Source: Lactarius indigo
Lineage: Eukaryota; Basidiomycota; Agaricomycetes; Russulales; Russulaceae
Reading direction: 5' to 3'
NCBI GenBank assembly: GCA_025766275.1
Contig: JAFKAC010000001.1
Span: 1,116,001-1,180,000, forward strand
DNA: 64,000 bases
The notes under the pieces are model-generated. The model made no database searches, was not told where the DNA came from, and worked only from the letters and a program-made list of their open reading frames with translations. Below are positions 24,656-37,417 of the stretch, in pieces. Position 1 is the first letter of the stretch. Every line of letters begins with the position of its first letter. A program made the position numbers and the translations under genes.

Positions 24656-27369
24656 AGCTGAGCCTTGAGTTGAGCCGACGTATGTGAGAGCATTTTTCGA
24701 CCTTAAGTAGCAGAACGATATTGTGCCAGTGGTGACCGATGGACACACGTTTCTGTTTTTTTTTGAACCCGCACAGCTACACGTTGCTGTAATTATAATA
24801 CCACCGGAATTCCGCAATATTCAGTCGCAGAACAGAGAACAGAGACACGACCAAGCAGATTTGGTGTTTTCCGCGACTAAGTTCGAGCAAGAGTTCGAGA
24901 CTTCCGAGACACCGAGTCGCCCGTAGCGTTTAATTGCCCTTGAGACCGTATAGTGATACCCACATCGCCACCTAGAAAGGACCCAAAGATTACTTCCTAT
25001 GTTGGTTTTCCTCCGGTCCCTGCAAGTGGATCTGGATGGGTGTCCTGTCGAGGGCAGTCACACACGTGCACACGTTGGGCGGGCCCGGACCGGCAATAAG
25101 AACCGGCAACACCTTGGGCAACACACAATTCTAAGTCGAGCTCAGTTGCAGTTGCCCGACCGCGGCTCAAATTTTTGCTCATGAGAATTTTTACTTCACT
25201 CGTACACTCGTAGACGGCATAGTAGTACTCGGAAGACGAGCCTCAGCCGTTTCTCCAGAAATGCTGGGGTAGGTAGTTACTCCAAGAGTTACTCTATTTC
25301 TCGTATGTCACTCACTTACAAGCCTCCTTACTACCCAAGTACTTACCTCTTAGTTACACTTGTCACTGGGCCCTGGCACTGCACTTCGCCTAGTAGTCGA
25401 ACCAAGCGACTGACATCGTCACCAAGATAATCACAATAGCTGAACTGATGCTGCCGAGCTGCTACAGCCGTTTTCTTTCGATGTACCCCTTGATCGAAAT
25501 TTTATGCAAACGGAGCGAGCTCGGAATCACACTAGCACAAGTGGAGCGAGTGGAGAACGATGAAAAATTGGGGAGCAAATGTAATGATGTAATCTAATCT
25601 ACGGCTCATTTGCAACTTGAGCAAACGCTGCATATGGTAACAACTGGCGGCTGATAATCTCTCCTCTTACCCTGATCGAGGCCTGATCGGCTTGATCAAC
25701 GAGGAACACCACGTCGTCATCGCGTCATCTCTCACGTTTCCCACCTGCTTTCCGATGCTTTCTTGCACTAACCACGTGGACATCTGGATTCGCCCGTGAA
25801 CGTGTGAACATGTGAATTGGTGGCACAGCAGGATGTATCGTTGTCAGTCTGACTGCCCCCGCTAACACGAACCTACGCGCCCTCGTGGGTTTAATGACGT
25901 GCAATAGTCTTACTCACTCCCATCGCTTGCAGAGAGCAACCTTGTACCCAGCTTACGCACGTGCGCACACACATTACTTGGCACTTCGGTCACACTACAC
26001 TACGCTCGTTCCGACTTCACAAGGATCTTTCCTACTACCTCCCTTGTCTCCAATCTAGCAACTAGATTCACACGTCCCCTTTTCCTTCACACGTATCCGG
26101 TATTTACAAGTTTCAAGTTTCAATAATAGAGCTTCCTGGGACTCAGATCTCGGCGGGTCTCAGTGCCGCCCTTTGTCTGTATCCCCGAGTGTGCCACACT
26201 CACGCAGACCCTTACCAACTCGAGTACGGTACATTCCTGGTAGGAGCGATTAATTTTGCGAGGCCTCGCGACGCACAGAAGCGTCCCGCAATTCCCTGCA
26301 TCGCCAGTCCTTGTAGAGCCGGAGCTTCTCGGATTCACCTTTCGCGTTTCCCAAGCGTACCGCACACGTGCGCGGCCCTAGTACCCTGAGGATAATACTT
26401 TCCCAAACCCAGCGGACACTGGTACAAATTTTCTCCATGTGCGGAGGCCTGTGGGATTGGTCGCACCTTTCGTACCTCCCTGATCCCGAGACAGACCTGA
26501 GTCATTTGGGAAGTACCCTTTAGCGCAGCAACTCCCACTGCCAGGCTCAACATTCTTGTGGCCAGTCTGGGAGGGTGGAAGCACCTTCTCGTCCATAGGC
26601 CTCACAACACGATTTCCGACTTCGTTTTAAGCCTGTAGCACATCCTGTCTCAGCGACATACAACATTACGGTACATACAAGCGACACAAAGCATTGCCAC
26701 CACTTTGGTGATAGGACCTTCGACTGAAGTTTTACAACACATCTTGATTACACTCAACTGGCAGCAGCGTCAGACCGTACAAGCGATCTCATTCCCCTAA
26801 GTCCCAACCATATGCCGGTGACTTGTCGGCAAAGGCACTCAAGGGATCGGGAAATGGTACTGTCCTTGTGGAAAAGTTCATCGAGCGACCAAGGCATGTC
26901 GAGTAGCCGAGCGCGGACGCGAGCATGTGCACGGGTCGTCCCAATGCCATGTCCCCGTCTTCAGGGTGTACAATGCGGTTTTCCAGCGTGTGGAGAAGGG
27001 CCAGGCAGTAGTTGTGCTCGAGAGAGTGAGGACCTAGATGGTGCTTTTTTTCAAAAAAAAAAAAAAAACTAGGCACAGATCCAAGGATAGCAACCCATGT
27101 GGAAAATCGGGCCGGGCCGACAGGGCAGGGCCCTGGCTCTCTGTCGCAACTTATTCGCTGGAAATGTCTCGGATTTTTTTTTTCAGAGTCTAGCGGGGCT
27201 GTAACGAACGTTCTAGCGATGCTTTGCATGTGGCTCAAATTAAGTCTCAACTGATCCTCGATCAAGGTGATGGGTAGCAGTAGTTTGGCATATTCAACTT
27301 GATATTCAATTTCTACTAGTAACTGCTAGTATTGGGAAGCCTATAGCAGCCGAATTCACGGTAACACCA
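24656..27369. other. Intergenic, S2 promoter to S3 end
   Basis: The first 400 bp resemble the upstream flanks of S3, S4 and S5. A minus-strand open frame, 26789-27265 (158 codons), is unrecognised. It contains HTLENRIVHPEDGDM and a phenylalanine run made by a poly-A tract at 27051-27068, so it is probably chance or a remnant. No other gene is supported. Confidence 0.5.
24702..24711 (-). promoter_or_regulatory. Conserved S10 promoter box, S2
   Basis: CTTAAGTAGC (coding strand GCTACTTAAG), 47 bp upstream of the ATG. The same box is at matching positions before S3, S4 and S5. Confidence 0.55.
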
Positions 27370-29054
27370 CTATGTAGGGCACAAAGGCCGCTGACTAAGA
27401 GTCTGAATGAATGCCTGCAGCGAGAGATCAGGCTGGTATGCGGGGACCTCGTGCCCTGACTCGAACACGTTCAGGAACGAGAGATTTCCAGCAGTCTTGA
27501 ATACTCCACCCTGCACTCCGTCAACCGTGTATGGGACCAGAGACTTTGAGTTGAATTCCGCAGATTGCGCGAACTCTAGCCGGGAGACCACTGCCTCCAC
27601 ACCAGCGGTGTTGCAAACCCAGTCTAGAGAAAAACGAAGAGAACGTGAGCCGGGTGCACGGGGGTCGGAAGGTGGAGGTCTTACCAGCATCACCAGCCCA
27701 GATGAGTACTTGAATGCCGCTCTGTACGACCGTACTAAGGGTAGAAAGGAAACTACGAGCAACTGGGGTATGAATCGGATGAGCTGACACATATCATAAT
27801 TGGACAAGTAGGGCTAGCTTACGGTCGCCGGTGTTTACAAACTTATCATATGGCGGATCGGGGCACACTTGGAATGTCTGCTGAGCGCCGATCTTGGACT
27901 GGACGGTGGGATCCTGAAGGTAAGAAACGAAGGTCTTCGGAGGAAACGAGTCATTCGATGGAGCACGGAGATCGTAGGGGTCGAAGTCGCCGCCGTCTTC
28001 CTGAATCGCGGACTCAATTTGGATGGTGCAGGTATTGTTCGCATTCACGCAATCGACGTCAGAGCCAGAACGGTAACAAGTGTTAAGTTCGGGAAGCGTA
28101 TGAAGCAGCTCGTGAGCTATTGATGAGAGAGCGGTAGGGATTTGTGAGGGCATAGTCGATGTAAGCCTTGAACTGGAGTATAGGATCAATCTACAGAGTC
28201 CAGAGTCACGTCAACGTAGGCAGACACGGACTATTAGGGTATATGTACCCAACCATTGTTGATTCCGAGAGCAACCATTGGAATTTTCACCCCCGAGACC
28301 GCACCCTTGACAATTGCAGTATTCTGGGATTTACTAAACGATGATTAGATGAAGAATATAATGGAGCGCCAAAACATACAAGTAGGATGCAAACTCGGGG
28401 CCATAGTGTCCACCATACGACTCTGTGAACAGACCGAAATTGCGGTTCTCGTACGTGGGGAACTGCGCGTAGAATGCCTGCAGAAGCTTCCACACGAAGG
28501 GTGCAGCTGTGACCATCGAGTCCGCAACTTCGGTTCCAAAACTGAAGCCGGTGCCAATGGGCTGGTCTACGTAGAGCATGTTGGCAAAATTATTCCAACT
28601 ATGAGGGTTCAGCACGGGAGTCGATCCAGAGACGTTGTTGAATGTGCATGGGCCATTCTCCTGGAACAGGCCAATCATGCTACTGCAGCCGGGACCGCCA
28701 TTCAGCCACATAGCGAGAGGCGCGGTCTCTGGGTTGTTTCTGGCTTCGAAGAACCAAAACCACATACTCTGAGAATACTTTAGATGGTGGGGCTATAGAA
28801 AGTGAGGAATTTGTCACCATGTTCTCGCCAACGGAAAGATATCCTGAATACTGATTGACTCCGGGAGTGGTTTCACAGATGCCGCCGTTGGTGACGAAGG
28901 ATAGTTTCACACCGGTGGTGGAATGATCAAAAACGGTGTAGTTAACGCCATTTTTGACCTGATAAGAACGTCTATGAGCACGGTCTACAAGGTTAGGGGA
29001 TGCGATGGCGAATATCGCCGAGGAGAGTGTTAAGATAGTGGAGAACGCAAACAT
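27370..29054 (-). pseudogene. Serine carboxypeptidase S3 (family S10), frameshifted
   Basis: The closest sibling of S2. The signal peptide (MFAFSTILTLSSAIFAIAS), the [20 protein letters not shown] block, FTESYGGHYGPEF and SGHEVPAYQP are all present, and the introns after GENM, ASYL and NNGW keep GT-AG. In the exon encoding ALTNPYRSLINSSRAAS (near 28100), about 23 nt are missing relative to S1/S2, between the codons for the Ala-Ala-Ser and those for LPELNTCYRSGSD. The two sides are therefore in different frames. The downstream part stays open but can no longer be joined. It is most likely a young pseudogene, since catalytic sites are still preserved; a truncated secreted product is possible. 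Confidence 0.8.
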
Positions 29055-29113
29055 GGTGAGCAGTCTGAGCTCTGAGCTGAGAAGATGGTCATCCTCGAGA
29101 ACTATTTCTCGAG

Positions 29114-29123
29114 CTTAAGTAGC
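29114..29123 (-). promoter_or_regulatory. Conserved S10 promoter box, S3
   Basis: CTTAAGTAGC 60 bp upstream of the ATG, followed outward by a stretch (GTGTTGACCCACGGACGCAT) that is also similar in S1 and S4. Confidence 0.55.
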
Positions 29124-29759
29124 AGAGCGGTATCGTGTTGACCCACGGACGCATTTTAACACCGCCGATGTTCTGCTGTTGCGAAGATTTGGCCAATGGA
29201 ACTATGGGATTTAAGCGACCGAGTTCGAGTACGTCGTGAAACTCCCGCAGTTTCCGAGAGCTAGTCAAGTCGTTGTACCCGAGACCATAGCATAGTGACA
29301 CGGTAAGACATCCGTATCGCGGATCAATAAAGACCAAACAACAATGTGTTGATTTTCGCTTCGTCGCCCAGTTCCATGTGTATTTGGGCAGGTGTACTTC
29401 AAATTATGGGTGTGAGAAACAACGTCTGAACCTGGAATCCAGCACGCTGGAAGTGCTCATGGAAGCGCACACCAATGCAGTAAGTTAGTAGGGGCTCCGC
29501 CGAACCACTTGTTCTTGTTGCCGTAGCTGAGCTGAGTTACCACCGCCGTTTTTGCATCAAATGCGCTAGAGGGACGAGTGGAGGACTATGCCAAGGACAA
29601 TGCAGTGTCGCAAAATTCGGGAGGGAGCTTAGAACAAACAAGATATCATACGTCTAAATTAAAGCGATCAGAGATCAGCGTTGTCATTATTATGACCATG
29701 TTTGGAATTCCGATAATAACTTACCATCGTGTTTAACCAGTCTGAGGCAGAATGAGGAA

Positions 29760-30235
29760 CGAGCGGGCATGAACGGTGTTTGCCGGTCTGTGCCGAAACG
29801 AGGAGCGAGCGAAGGCTTACGCGCTTACGTGCTATAGAGCATAGTCGTCTTTGCGCGAGCGGACAGGGAGGCACGTGCTCATTCCTTCCTCCATGCCGCC
29901 ACCTGTCCACCCGTTTTCTCAGCCGATTCAAAGGATCCTGTCCTTTTTATTTCGCCCACCCACCACACCCTGGTCTTTTCAAAACGCCAAAAATGGTCGG
30001 CGTTTTTTGTCCCTCGCTCGTCGGCGCGTCTCGGACACAAAGCCACAGTTTTTTCGATTGAGAGGCACTCCGTGCTTCTGCCCGGTCTCTATTAGCCCCT
30101 CCAAGTATATACCTAGTTACTCGCTTTCCATGTACATGCCTCTTCCTTTCCTCTGTTCCCCAAATACCCCCGCCGATCGTTGATGCGATGCGTTTCGATC
30201 ATTCTCTCTTCCCGTGTCTTCGCGCCAGGCCCCCT
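29760..30235 (+). repeat. Dispersed repeat, arm 2
   Basis: Reverse-complement partner of 21885-22400, carrying the same order of landmarks. It lies 7.4 kb from arm 1, the interval containing S2 and S3. Confidence 0.7.
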
Positions 30236-30319
30236 CACCCCCTGTGCCATGCTTCCTCAATCGGAGACACACGGCCATGCTACCACAGAAAAGCCAAGGT
30301 AAGCAACTCGCAAAGGGAG

Positions 30320-30450
30320 TTAGTTTGAGCTTTTTTAGCGAGCAGTCAGAACAGATGAGTCCGGGTGGCACGTGCTCGTCCCTCTCTTGCGTTTCGCCAC
30401 TGGCACCTGTCCACTTTTCCAACAGGAGAGGTTCAACCGAAGAACACTCT
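30320..30450 (+). repeat. Partial third copy of the dispersed repeat
   Basis: Shares the TGGCACGTGCTCGT...CACCTGTCCAC section with arm 2 in the same orientation, about 460 bp further on. The rest is not recognisable. Confidence 0.45.
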
Positions 30451-31901
30451 TATTTTTGCCTGCACACCGCACCCAGTATTTCTGTAAGCTTGTAACCACC
30501 AAGGGACTCAAATTTCCGATCTCCGATACTCATCGGCTCGCTCCGGGAGCTCGAGGGCCCGCCCACTGGCACCGGAGCGACCTCACCTCGGACATTAAAC
30601 CCCTCATTTCCGATCGCGGAAGCATATTGTTCTTCAAGTTCCGTCCATTCTCACAGCCCGTTTCCATAATGCTTAACACTCGCTCTCCATTAGTACAAGT
30701 ACAAGGACTGGCACTTTTCGACTTCCGATGCCTCGTAGCATAATACCCAAGCTACTCTATTAACGAATCTCAGCAATGTCGATTCTTCCGTTCCACGCGT
30801 CAGTCTCTTTTTCCTTTCTCTGCACCGCACACTGGTAGAAGGTCTTCATGGACAGTAAAGCAATGATGCCTAAGGATGCGATTACGACCTCGCTTATTAC
30901 TACGCGATTATCAGAGTCGCGCACCAGTCCAGTTTCGACAGCCCATACTAACTTCTTATGCCTTACTGGTGCAGTACAGTTACTGTAAACCCGCCGATAG
31001 CCAGAAGTTGAGGAGTCCCCATGATACAGCCGGTTTACACACTATGGCCGTATATGGCTTCGGATAGGGTATACAGTTTATGAAGAGCTTCAATTTTCGT
31101 ATTTGTGTCACAATGTCACAGAAAACCCTTCCTGATCTAATCCACTGAGAGGTATCCTGCGCTTGAAGCTTGAATGATGTCTGCGCTCGGGAGCGAGTCG
31201 GCGTCAGGTGGGGGATGAGGCCAGCTAAACGGGTACTAGGGGGGTCGTTGAAACATGGATGGGGCAAGCGGACTCTGGTGAGAACGAGGATGTGGGATTC
31301 GTCGGAGTGGACGAGCAGATGGACAAGGCGGCAATGACACCCCACTGATGAACAGGATTGCACCTGGTAAACGTTCCGACTACGGAGCCATGCGCGATCA
31401 GCCCTACCCGCTGCCGGAAGTATCCCGACATTCTCCTCATCGCCGTTCAGGGTGCCAACGTTTCCATCTCATTTGACCTAATGACCTCGTGAGCGTCCTA
31501 AACCAGTAGGAAAGTGGGTTTCGCACCCACATAACGTAGCTCAGGTTCTCCCAAAAGTTAATCGACGCCACGACGCGCCTCGACGTGCTCCTCTAAATGC
31601 CCGGGCGTCCCATAAATGAGCCTTGCAAGCTCTCGGCTCTCCGACTACGCATGCCAACCCTGACCGTTCCCCAACCGCTCCCCCTCTCCCACACAAGCAC
31701 CGTCCTCTATCAGGTCATCTCAAATACGAGGCAAGCGCCGACCGCGGAAGGGAAAAAGAAGACGGGGGGGAGGACCTACCACAGCTGACACTGTACGGCG
31801 CACGCTCCCTCCACCTCGAGTATTCCACTGGCACCACCGGCAGGCCGGTAGAGCGTAGCGTTCGCATGGCTCCCGACGTGCCTGTGCCGCCGGCATAGTG
31901 A

Positions 31902-32486
31902 GTGGCCTGCGCTCCTGGGACATGTCCACACTTGCGCCGTATTACTCTTCCCGTAAGAACTACGATAATAGCACCGGAGCTGGAGCAGGAGCAGAGGCAA
32001 GAAGGGGCGCAGAAGAAGGGGAAGAGGCGCCTTACGTTTCGAGCTGGACTGCATATAGCCCAGCCTAATAATAGCTGTGACCATGACCTTGGTCGCAACT
32101 TGATCGCAGCACGCAGCAGCCCTACTAAAATAATTGACCCAACAAAGTCAAGCCATTATCACAGGTGCCGATCTGAGCTGTTGGATTTTATGGCCAAGCT
32201 TCTAGCCAAAACCCACTCGGTTGTCTTACAGGTTGCAACTGAGGGTGCCGAGAAATTCGACCTATCCCTGCTGCCCCCTAGCAACTTTAAATGTATTGAA
32301 GTGGTCCCTGGACAGCCAATCCAGAGGGTGAAAAAAAAAACAAACTTTAAGCCGCAATACAAGGAGACAAGCAAAGAGATTTGTTGTGCTTGGGCGGAGT
32401 TGCGAGGGTCACCCAGGGAATGGCTCGGTATTACTAAGCAAAAATATGTACAAACACGCAAACTGGCCATAGGAGCCTATGCATAA
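31902..32486 (+). CDS. Unrecognised open frame, 194 codons
   Basis: I do not recognise it. The frame is rather long for this region. It is basic in its first half (EQEQRQEGAQKKGKRR), then reads LLDFMAKLLAKTHSVVLQVA and ends KYVQTRKLAIGAYA. There are no paralogues in the window and no splice evidence or signal peptide. It may be a remnant of a longer gene or a chance frame. Confidence 0.2.
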   Translation: MACAPGTCPHLRRITLPVRTTIIAPELEQEQRQEGAQKKGKRRLTFRAGLHIAQPNNSCDHDLGRNLIAARSSPTKIIDPTKSSHYHRCRSELLDFMAKLLAKTHSVVLQVATEGAEKFDLSLLPPSNFKCIEVVPGQPIQRVKKKTNFKPQYKETSKEICCAWAELRGSPREWLGITKQKYVQTRKLAIGAYA

Positions 32487-32719
32487 CTCAAACCACTGTC
32501 ACATAACTTGTCCTTACTCCCGTGCTTGGTGAAGCACATGCGTTTTTTTTTCACCAGCTCACTGAGAAAAGAATGGCGGATTCAATACAACATGACATAT
32601 TGTAAGTGTACAGTGTCCTGGGGCTCCGTCCACTCGTCACCGGCCCATCTTCACCCTACCTGGCGCCGGCAAGCTCACTCACATCGACTTGATCTTCTTA
32701 CATCGTGTCAGTGCACACC

Positions 32720-34979
32720 TTAACGCTTTCCCTTCCTGGAGGTGTTGGTCTTCGCACGTTTAGCCAGAGGCTCACCCGCCGTAGACTGACCTGATGCGGC
32801 AAGCCGCTCAAGAAATTGATTGTGTTTTTCTTCCACGAACTCCTTGTAGGCGCAAGCAGCTTCATAAGCAGCCTGAGAACGAGCGAGTTCTGTGCGCCAA
32901 TATAGCATGGTAGCCATGCGATCGATCCCTAGCAGGTCAATACCTAACAGCTTGTTGGGATCTGTGATGGGAAGTGCGAGGAGAGAAGGCTGAGCAGTAG
33001 TTTCCTGACCCGCGGACGTTCCCTTGCGGCGACCACTAGGGACGGTGGGCGGCAAGTGCTCGCAGGGGTGGTTGGAATCTTGGCAGCGAGCGCAATGATT
33101 TGACGATTTTTTGCCCCTGCATTGCGCACACTTGAACTTTCTGTGTGAACAGGACTCGCACTAACATGGCATTAGAGATAGGAACGTGCAGAGGCGATGA
33201 GATGGGCTCACCCGAACATGGCCAGGGGTGGAACTACTGCCCATCAATTCGTCAGGACGTGCACGCTTTATCCCTCTATTGTTACCCGTTTGAGACGCAG
33301 CCTCCTGGATAAGTGCAGAGATGTCATCTCTTTCAAAAAACATGGGATCAGACTAGGGCATACCTGAGAGGGCTCTTCACCCTCGATCCCCACATTACTG
33401 CTTCCACCAATAGATTGTGGAACAAGGGTGTGGGTAGATGATCCAGTAACTGGCGATGGCGCCGTGGCGTGGGTGAAGGCGGAGGCGGCAGCAGCACCTA
33501 AACTCGAGTGGAGCGGAAACGCAATGCCCTCGTGGTCGCACAAGGCCCGGAGCCACACCTTTAGATCCGAGGCTGCCTGGGCCACTAAATTTTGGTCAGC
33601 ACATCTACTAAAGACACAGCACACTGGAGGCGTACACCCACCACCTCTTTGATGTCCACTCTGACGCTCAGCCATTGCTACCTCAGTGGTGTGGTGGGTA
33701 GCTGCGAAATCATGAACTGAGAAGTAAATCATTAGGAATGGGGCGGTCATACCTTTTGCGGCAGTTTTTGAACTCCTGCCCACTTTGGTCGGTACATCGT
33801 CTGTGATAAGGGCGGCGTGGTTAGAACAGCAGCGATGGGCAGAACGAAGATAGGCATACTGGGGGGTTTCGGTCGTGCTTGTTTTGGGCGCGGCAGCTTT
33901 TCAAGCCAGGAATCAGGTGGGTTGCAGGACCAGCTCTGGCCCGTGCAGAAGAGGCAAGACTTGCTCGCGTTCCGCTCCGGTATGCAGACCTCCCTCCCCA
34001 CGAGCATGCATGGGTTGCACCTATCCTGCAAGGACAGCGAGTCTGAGAAAATCTGAAAGTTATTACAAGGGCCTACCTCTCCTACTGCCACCCACCCCGC
34101 GTCTTGTGCAGCCTCCGTATTATTGAGGCTGTCGTCGACCCGGCGGCGTCGTTCTAGACGTGTTTCACGCGGGGACTTAAATGTGGCACGGGTGGTGCCA
34201 CCTCCTGCTGGTGTGACCACCTTCTGTGGCGGCGGCTCACTACCCCCAACCTTATTATCGTTGGACGCCTCGTCGAAACGCTCGGCGGAGCGGTTAGTGC
34301 CCCGGGGTTGATTGTCACCAATCTTTATGTCAAGGGGATGGAGGGGGAGCAGGGCCTTCCCTTTGGTCACCCGCGCTGAGCGGCGCAGGGAAGGTGGGTT
34401 TGACGCAGGTGGTGGAGGCGATGACGGTGCTGGAGAAATAATGAGAATATGGTTCCCACGAGACAGTTATTTCGCACTGTGTTTGCCTTCCTCGTCGGGA
34501 CGAAGGATCCACCACTGCAACTCAGGAGCCTGCTCCGACGCATCCTTGGAGAGGTCCATGGAATATAGGATGGCCGGCCACTCAGGGTGGTCGGAAGCCG
34601 TTCTTGCACAGCATTTATCAAGGTATTTGCCAGTAAACTTGCCAAAGTTGAAGGTGCGCTGTTCTTTCACTGCACTTTCCCACTCAGCCGCGATAATCTT
34701 GATAATGGAGTGGTATCTATGACGGGTCGAGGGAGGGGTCGGGTCATATTTGTTGAAAATGTCATTGACTTTTATCTGTTGCGGGTTGTATTAGCGTTTC
34801 AAGAATGAGGTGCATGTGTGACACACCAGTTCTCCCTTAATCTTCCCCAAAAAGTGGCTAAAGTCGCCACCAGGATTAGCCTCTTTGTATCTGAATGCTG
34901 TGAGGAGTCGCACGGCAATAAGGAACAGCAGGCCCTCAGCCTTAGTTAACGTTGATTGTGGGGACCTCTTTGGAGCCAT
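32720..34979 (-). CDS. D1: zinc-cluster-like protein of unknown function
   Basis: A multi-exon minus-strand gene starting MAPKRSPQSTLTKAEGLL. A conserved block AEWESAVKEQRTFNFGKFTG and KYLDKCCARTA is shared with D2. Then come a basic, Pro-rich linker (PLDIKIGDNQPRGTNRS) and RRRRVDDSLNNTEAAQDAGW. A first Cys cluster follows: CNPCMLVGREVC, then CLFCTGQSWSC (CX2CX7C, CX2CX6C). A second cluster near 33050-33165 reads CESCSHRKFKC...CARCQDSNHPC (CX2CX6C...CX2CX6C), the spacing of fungal Zn(II)2Cys6 domains. The C terminus has a helical segment (RSQAAYEAACAYKEFVEEKH) and ends in a basic tail. It may bind DNA, but this is inference. Exon borders are only partly resolved, and damage in one or more exons is possible. 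Confidence 0.6.
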
Positions 34980-35649
34980 CGGGATAGCAATCAAGTGTAT
35001 TCGAACGTCTTGGTTTTGGAAGTGAGAGTCAACGAGCGCGAACAAAGGCTGCTAAGTCGATACAATAAGACCGATGATAGATATGACCTCTAAAGAAAAA
35101 AGCTTTGAAGCGGTGGGCTTGGCGCCACCTCAAAGTCCCGACGAGACGGGATGAAAATCCCACACTCAGGCTCACACCAGTCGCCTCCAATTTGAATGTC
35201 ACATGTCACACGTCACAGTCAACTTGGTCCTCAGACTTCCGAGTCAGTTGCTCAAACCGACACCTGACTCTCACTGGCACTGCAGCACCAATCAAAAACT
35301 ATTCTCTATTCTGACTGATACCGTGTGGAATACTGGCAATTCCTGCGCTGGACAGGGCGGTTTCCATGCTGGTAAGTTCAAGTCACCTATACAAAACATT
35401 TGGGCGAATTAGTACTAAATCGAATCATATCTTAGTAGCACACTCCTGGTTTCCACGATACTGTACTCTTTCGTTGCAGTTCCCTTTCCACATACACACT
35501 GGTATCATTGGGTGACTGGTGGATCTGTACATCACCACTTATGGGAAGCTGCGAAGCAATTCGGATTATTCAATGACAGCACACTGCTCCAAATGCAGAC
35601 CACAACAAGCTGCCACTGAGCAGCTAGAGCTCAAATCTCAGTGGCGCGA
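34980..35649. other. Intergenic, D1 promoter to S4 end
   Basis: Non-coding. The final part resembles the downstream flank of the other carboxypeptidase genes. Nothing else is supported. Confidence 0.5.
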
Positions 35650-37364
35650 CTATGTAGAGTGCAACAGCTGCTGACTAAGAGTCTGTACGAATGCCTGCAG
35701 CGAGACGGCGGGCTGGTACGCGGGGACTTTGTGGCCTGCCTTGAACACATTCAGGAACGACAGGTTGCCAGCGGTCTTGAATACGCCATATTCCACGCCT
35801 CTGACGGTGTAGGGCACCAGAACCTTTGAGTTAAATTCTCTAGATTGGGCGAATTGCAGCTGGGAGATGACCGCCTGCACACCACCGGTGTTGCAAATCC
35901 AGTCTGGAGACAAACAAAGAGAGCGTGGGCTATGTATCAGACCGCGAGCGGGCGGTCAAAAGGAGGGGTCTTACCGGCGTCACCCACCCATATGAGCACT
36001 TGTATGCCGCTCTGTATGACTGTGCTAAGGGTAGAGAGGAAAGTACGAGCGTCTGGTGTACGAGTCAGATGAGCTGATAATTGAGCATGCGCGGCTTCAA
36101 GTTACTTACCATCGCCGGTAGCTGCAAATTTATAATATGGCGCATCGGGGCACTCTTGGTATGTCTGACGGGCACCAATCTGAGCCTGGAGGGTAACGTT
36201 GTGAAGGTAAAGAACGTAGGTCTCTGGAGGAAATGGGTCCTTCGATGGAGCACGGAGATCGTAGACGTCGAAGTCAGGACCTTCAATAATTGGGGCCTCA
36301 ATCTTGTCGTAGCAAGTGTTGTCAGCGTTCTCGCAAGCGGCGTCAGTGCCAGAAGTGTAACAGGTGTTAAGTTTGGGGAGGCAGTGTTGGTTGTATGTCT
36401 TCAGGAGCGAAGCAGCTTGTGAACAATTGATAAGAGAACGGTAGGGATTTGTGAGAGCATAGTCAATGTAAGCCTTGTACTGAAGTATCGGATCGAACTT
36501 CACGGGCACAGTCCAGAGTCACATCAATGTAGCGAGACATGGATTATAAGGTGTACCTACCCAGCCATTGTTGATCCCAAGAGCGACCAGCGGAATTTTC
36601 ACTCCGCGGACCTCGCCCTTGCCAATGGCAGCATTCTTGGACTCACTGAATGGTGGTAAAGTTACATGAAACAAAGTATAACGGATGACTCAAACCCACA
36701 AGTAGAGTGCAAACTCGGGGCCGTAATGCCCACCATATGACTCTGTGAACAAACCAAACTTGCGATTCTCGTACTTGGGAAACCGCGCGTAGAACGCCTG
36801 CAGAAGCTTCCATACAAATGGTGCGGCAGTGACTGTCGAGTTCGCGTCGTCGGTCCCAAAGCTGAAACCGGTGCCGATGGGCTGGTCTACGTAGAGCATG
36901 TTGGCGAAATTATTCCAACTATAAGGATTCAACGCGGGAGTTAATCCGGAGACGTTGTTGAAGGTGCACGGGCCGTTCTCCTGGAAGAGACCAACCATGC
37001 TGCTGCAACCGGGACCGCCATTCAGCCACATAGCAAGAGGCGCGGTCGAAGGGCTGGTTCGGGCTTCGAAGAACCAAAACCACATACTCTGAGATACATC
37101 AGATGGTGGAGCTTTAGAAAGCGAAGAATTTGTCACCATGTTCTTGCCGACGGAAAGATATCCTGAATACTGGTTGACTCCAGGAGTGGTTTCACAGATG
37201 CCGCTGTTGGTAACGAAGGAGAGTGTCGCGCCAGTGGCGGCATGCTCAAAAACGGTGTGGTTGATACCGTTTTTAACCTGAAATGAATGTCTGTCGACAA
37301 GGTCAGGGGACGCAATGGCGAATGTCGCTGAGGCGAATGCCAAGACCGTAGATAAGGCGAACAT
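35650..37364 (-). CDS. Serine carboxypeptidase S4 (family S10), secreted
   Basis: An apparently intact secreted S10 peptidase. Signal peptide MFALSTVLAFASATFAIAS; a 48-nt intron after SGYLSVGKNM leads to [20 protein letters not shown]. Being a multiple of three, that intron leaves the frame open if unspliced. [43 protein letters not shown] and AGHKVPAYQP supply the substrate loop, Ser, Asp and His. The intron after ALYL has a GTGGGT donor, and the one after NNGW is followed by FDPILQYKAYIDYALTNPYR. It differs from S1-S3 in a more acidic section (CENADNTCYDKIEAPIIEGP). It forms a two-gene unit with D1 that is repeated as D2-S5. Confidence 0.88.
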
Positions 37365-37417
37365 GCTAAACGAGGTCTGAGTTGGGTTGAATGTCGGTGC
37401 TGAGCCGAATCTGTGAC

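Larger units (their letters stand above)
29055..32719. other. Intergenic with dispersed repeats
   Basis: Contains the S3 promoter flank, the second arm of the dispersed repeat (29760-30235) and a partial third copy near 30320-30450. A short palindrome-like stem lies at about 31506-31523 (GTGGGT TTC GCACCCAC type). A plus-strand open frame at 31902-32486 (194 codons) has no recognised domain. No gene is supported with confidence. Confidence 0.5.

Noticed and set aside
27051..27068. Poly-A tail of another retroposon
   Set aside because: The A-run follows TTTTTTTC and has no shared 3' consensus upstream. No target-site duplication could be found.
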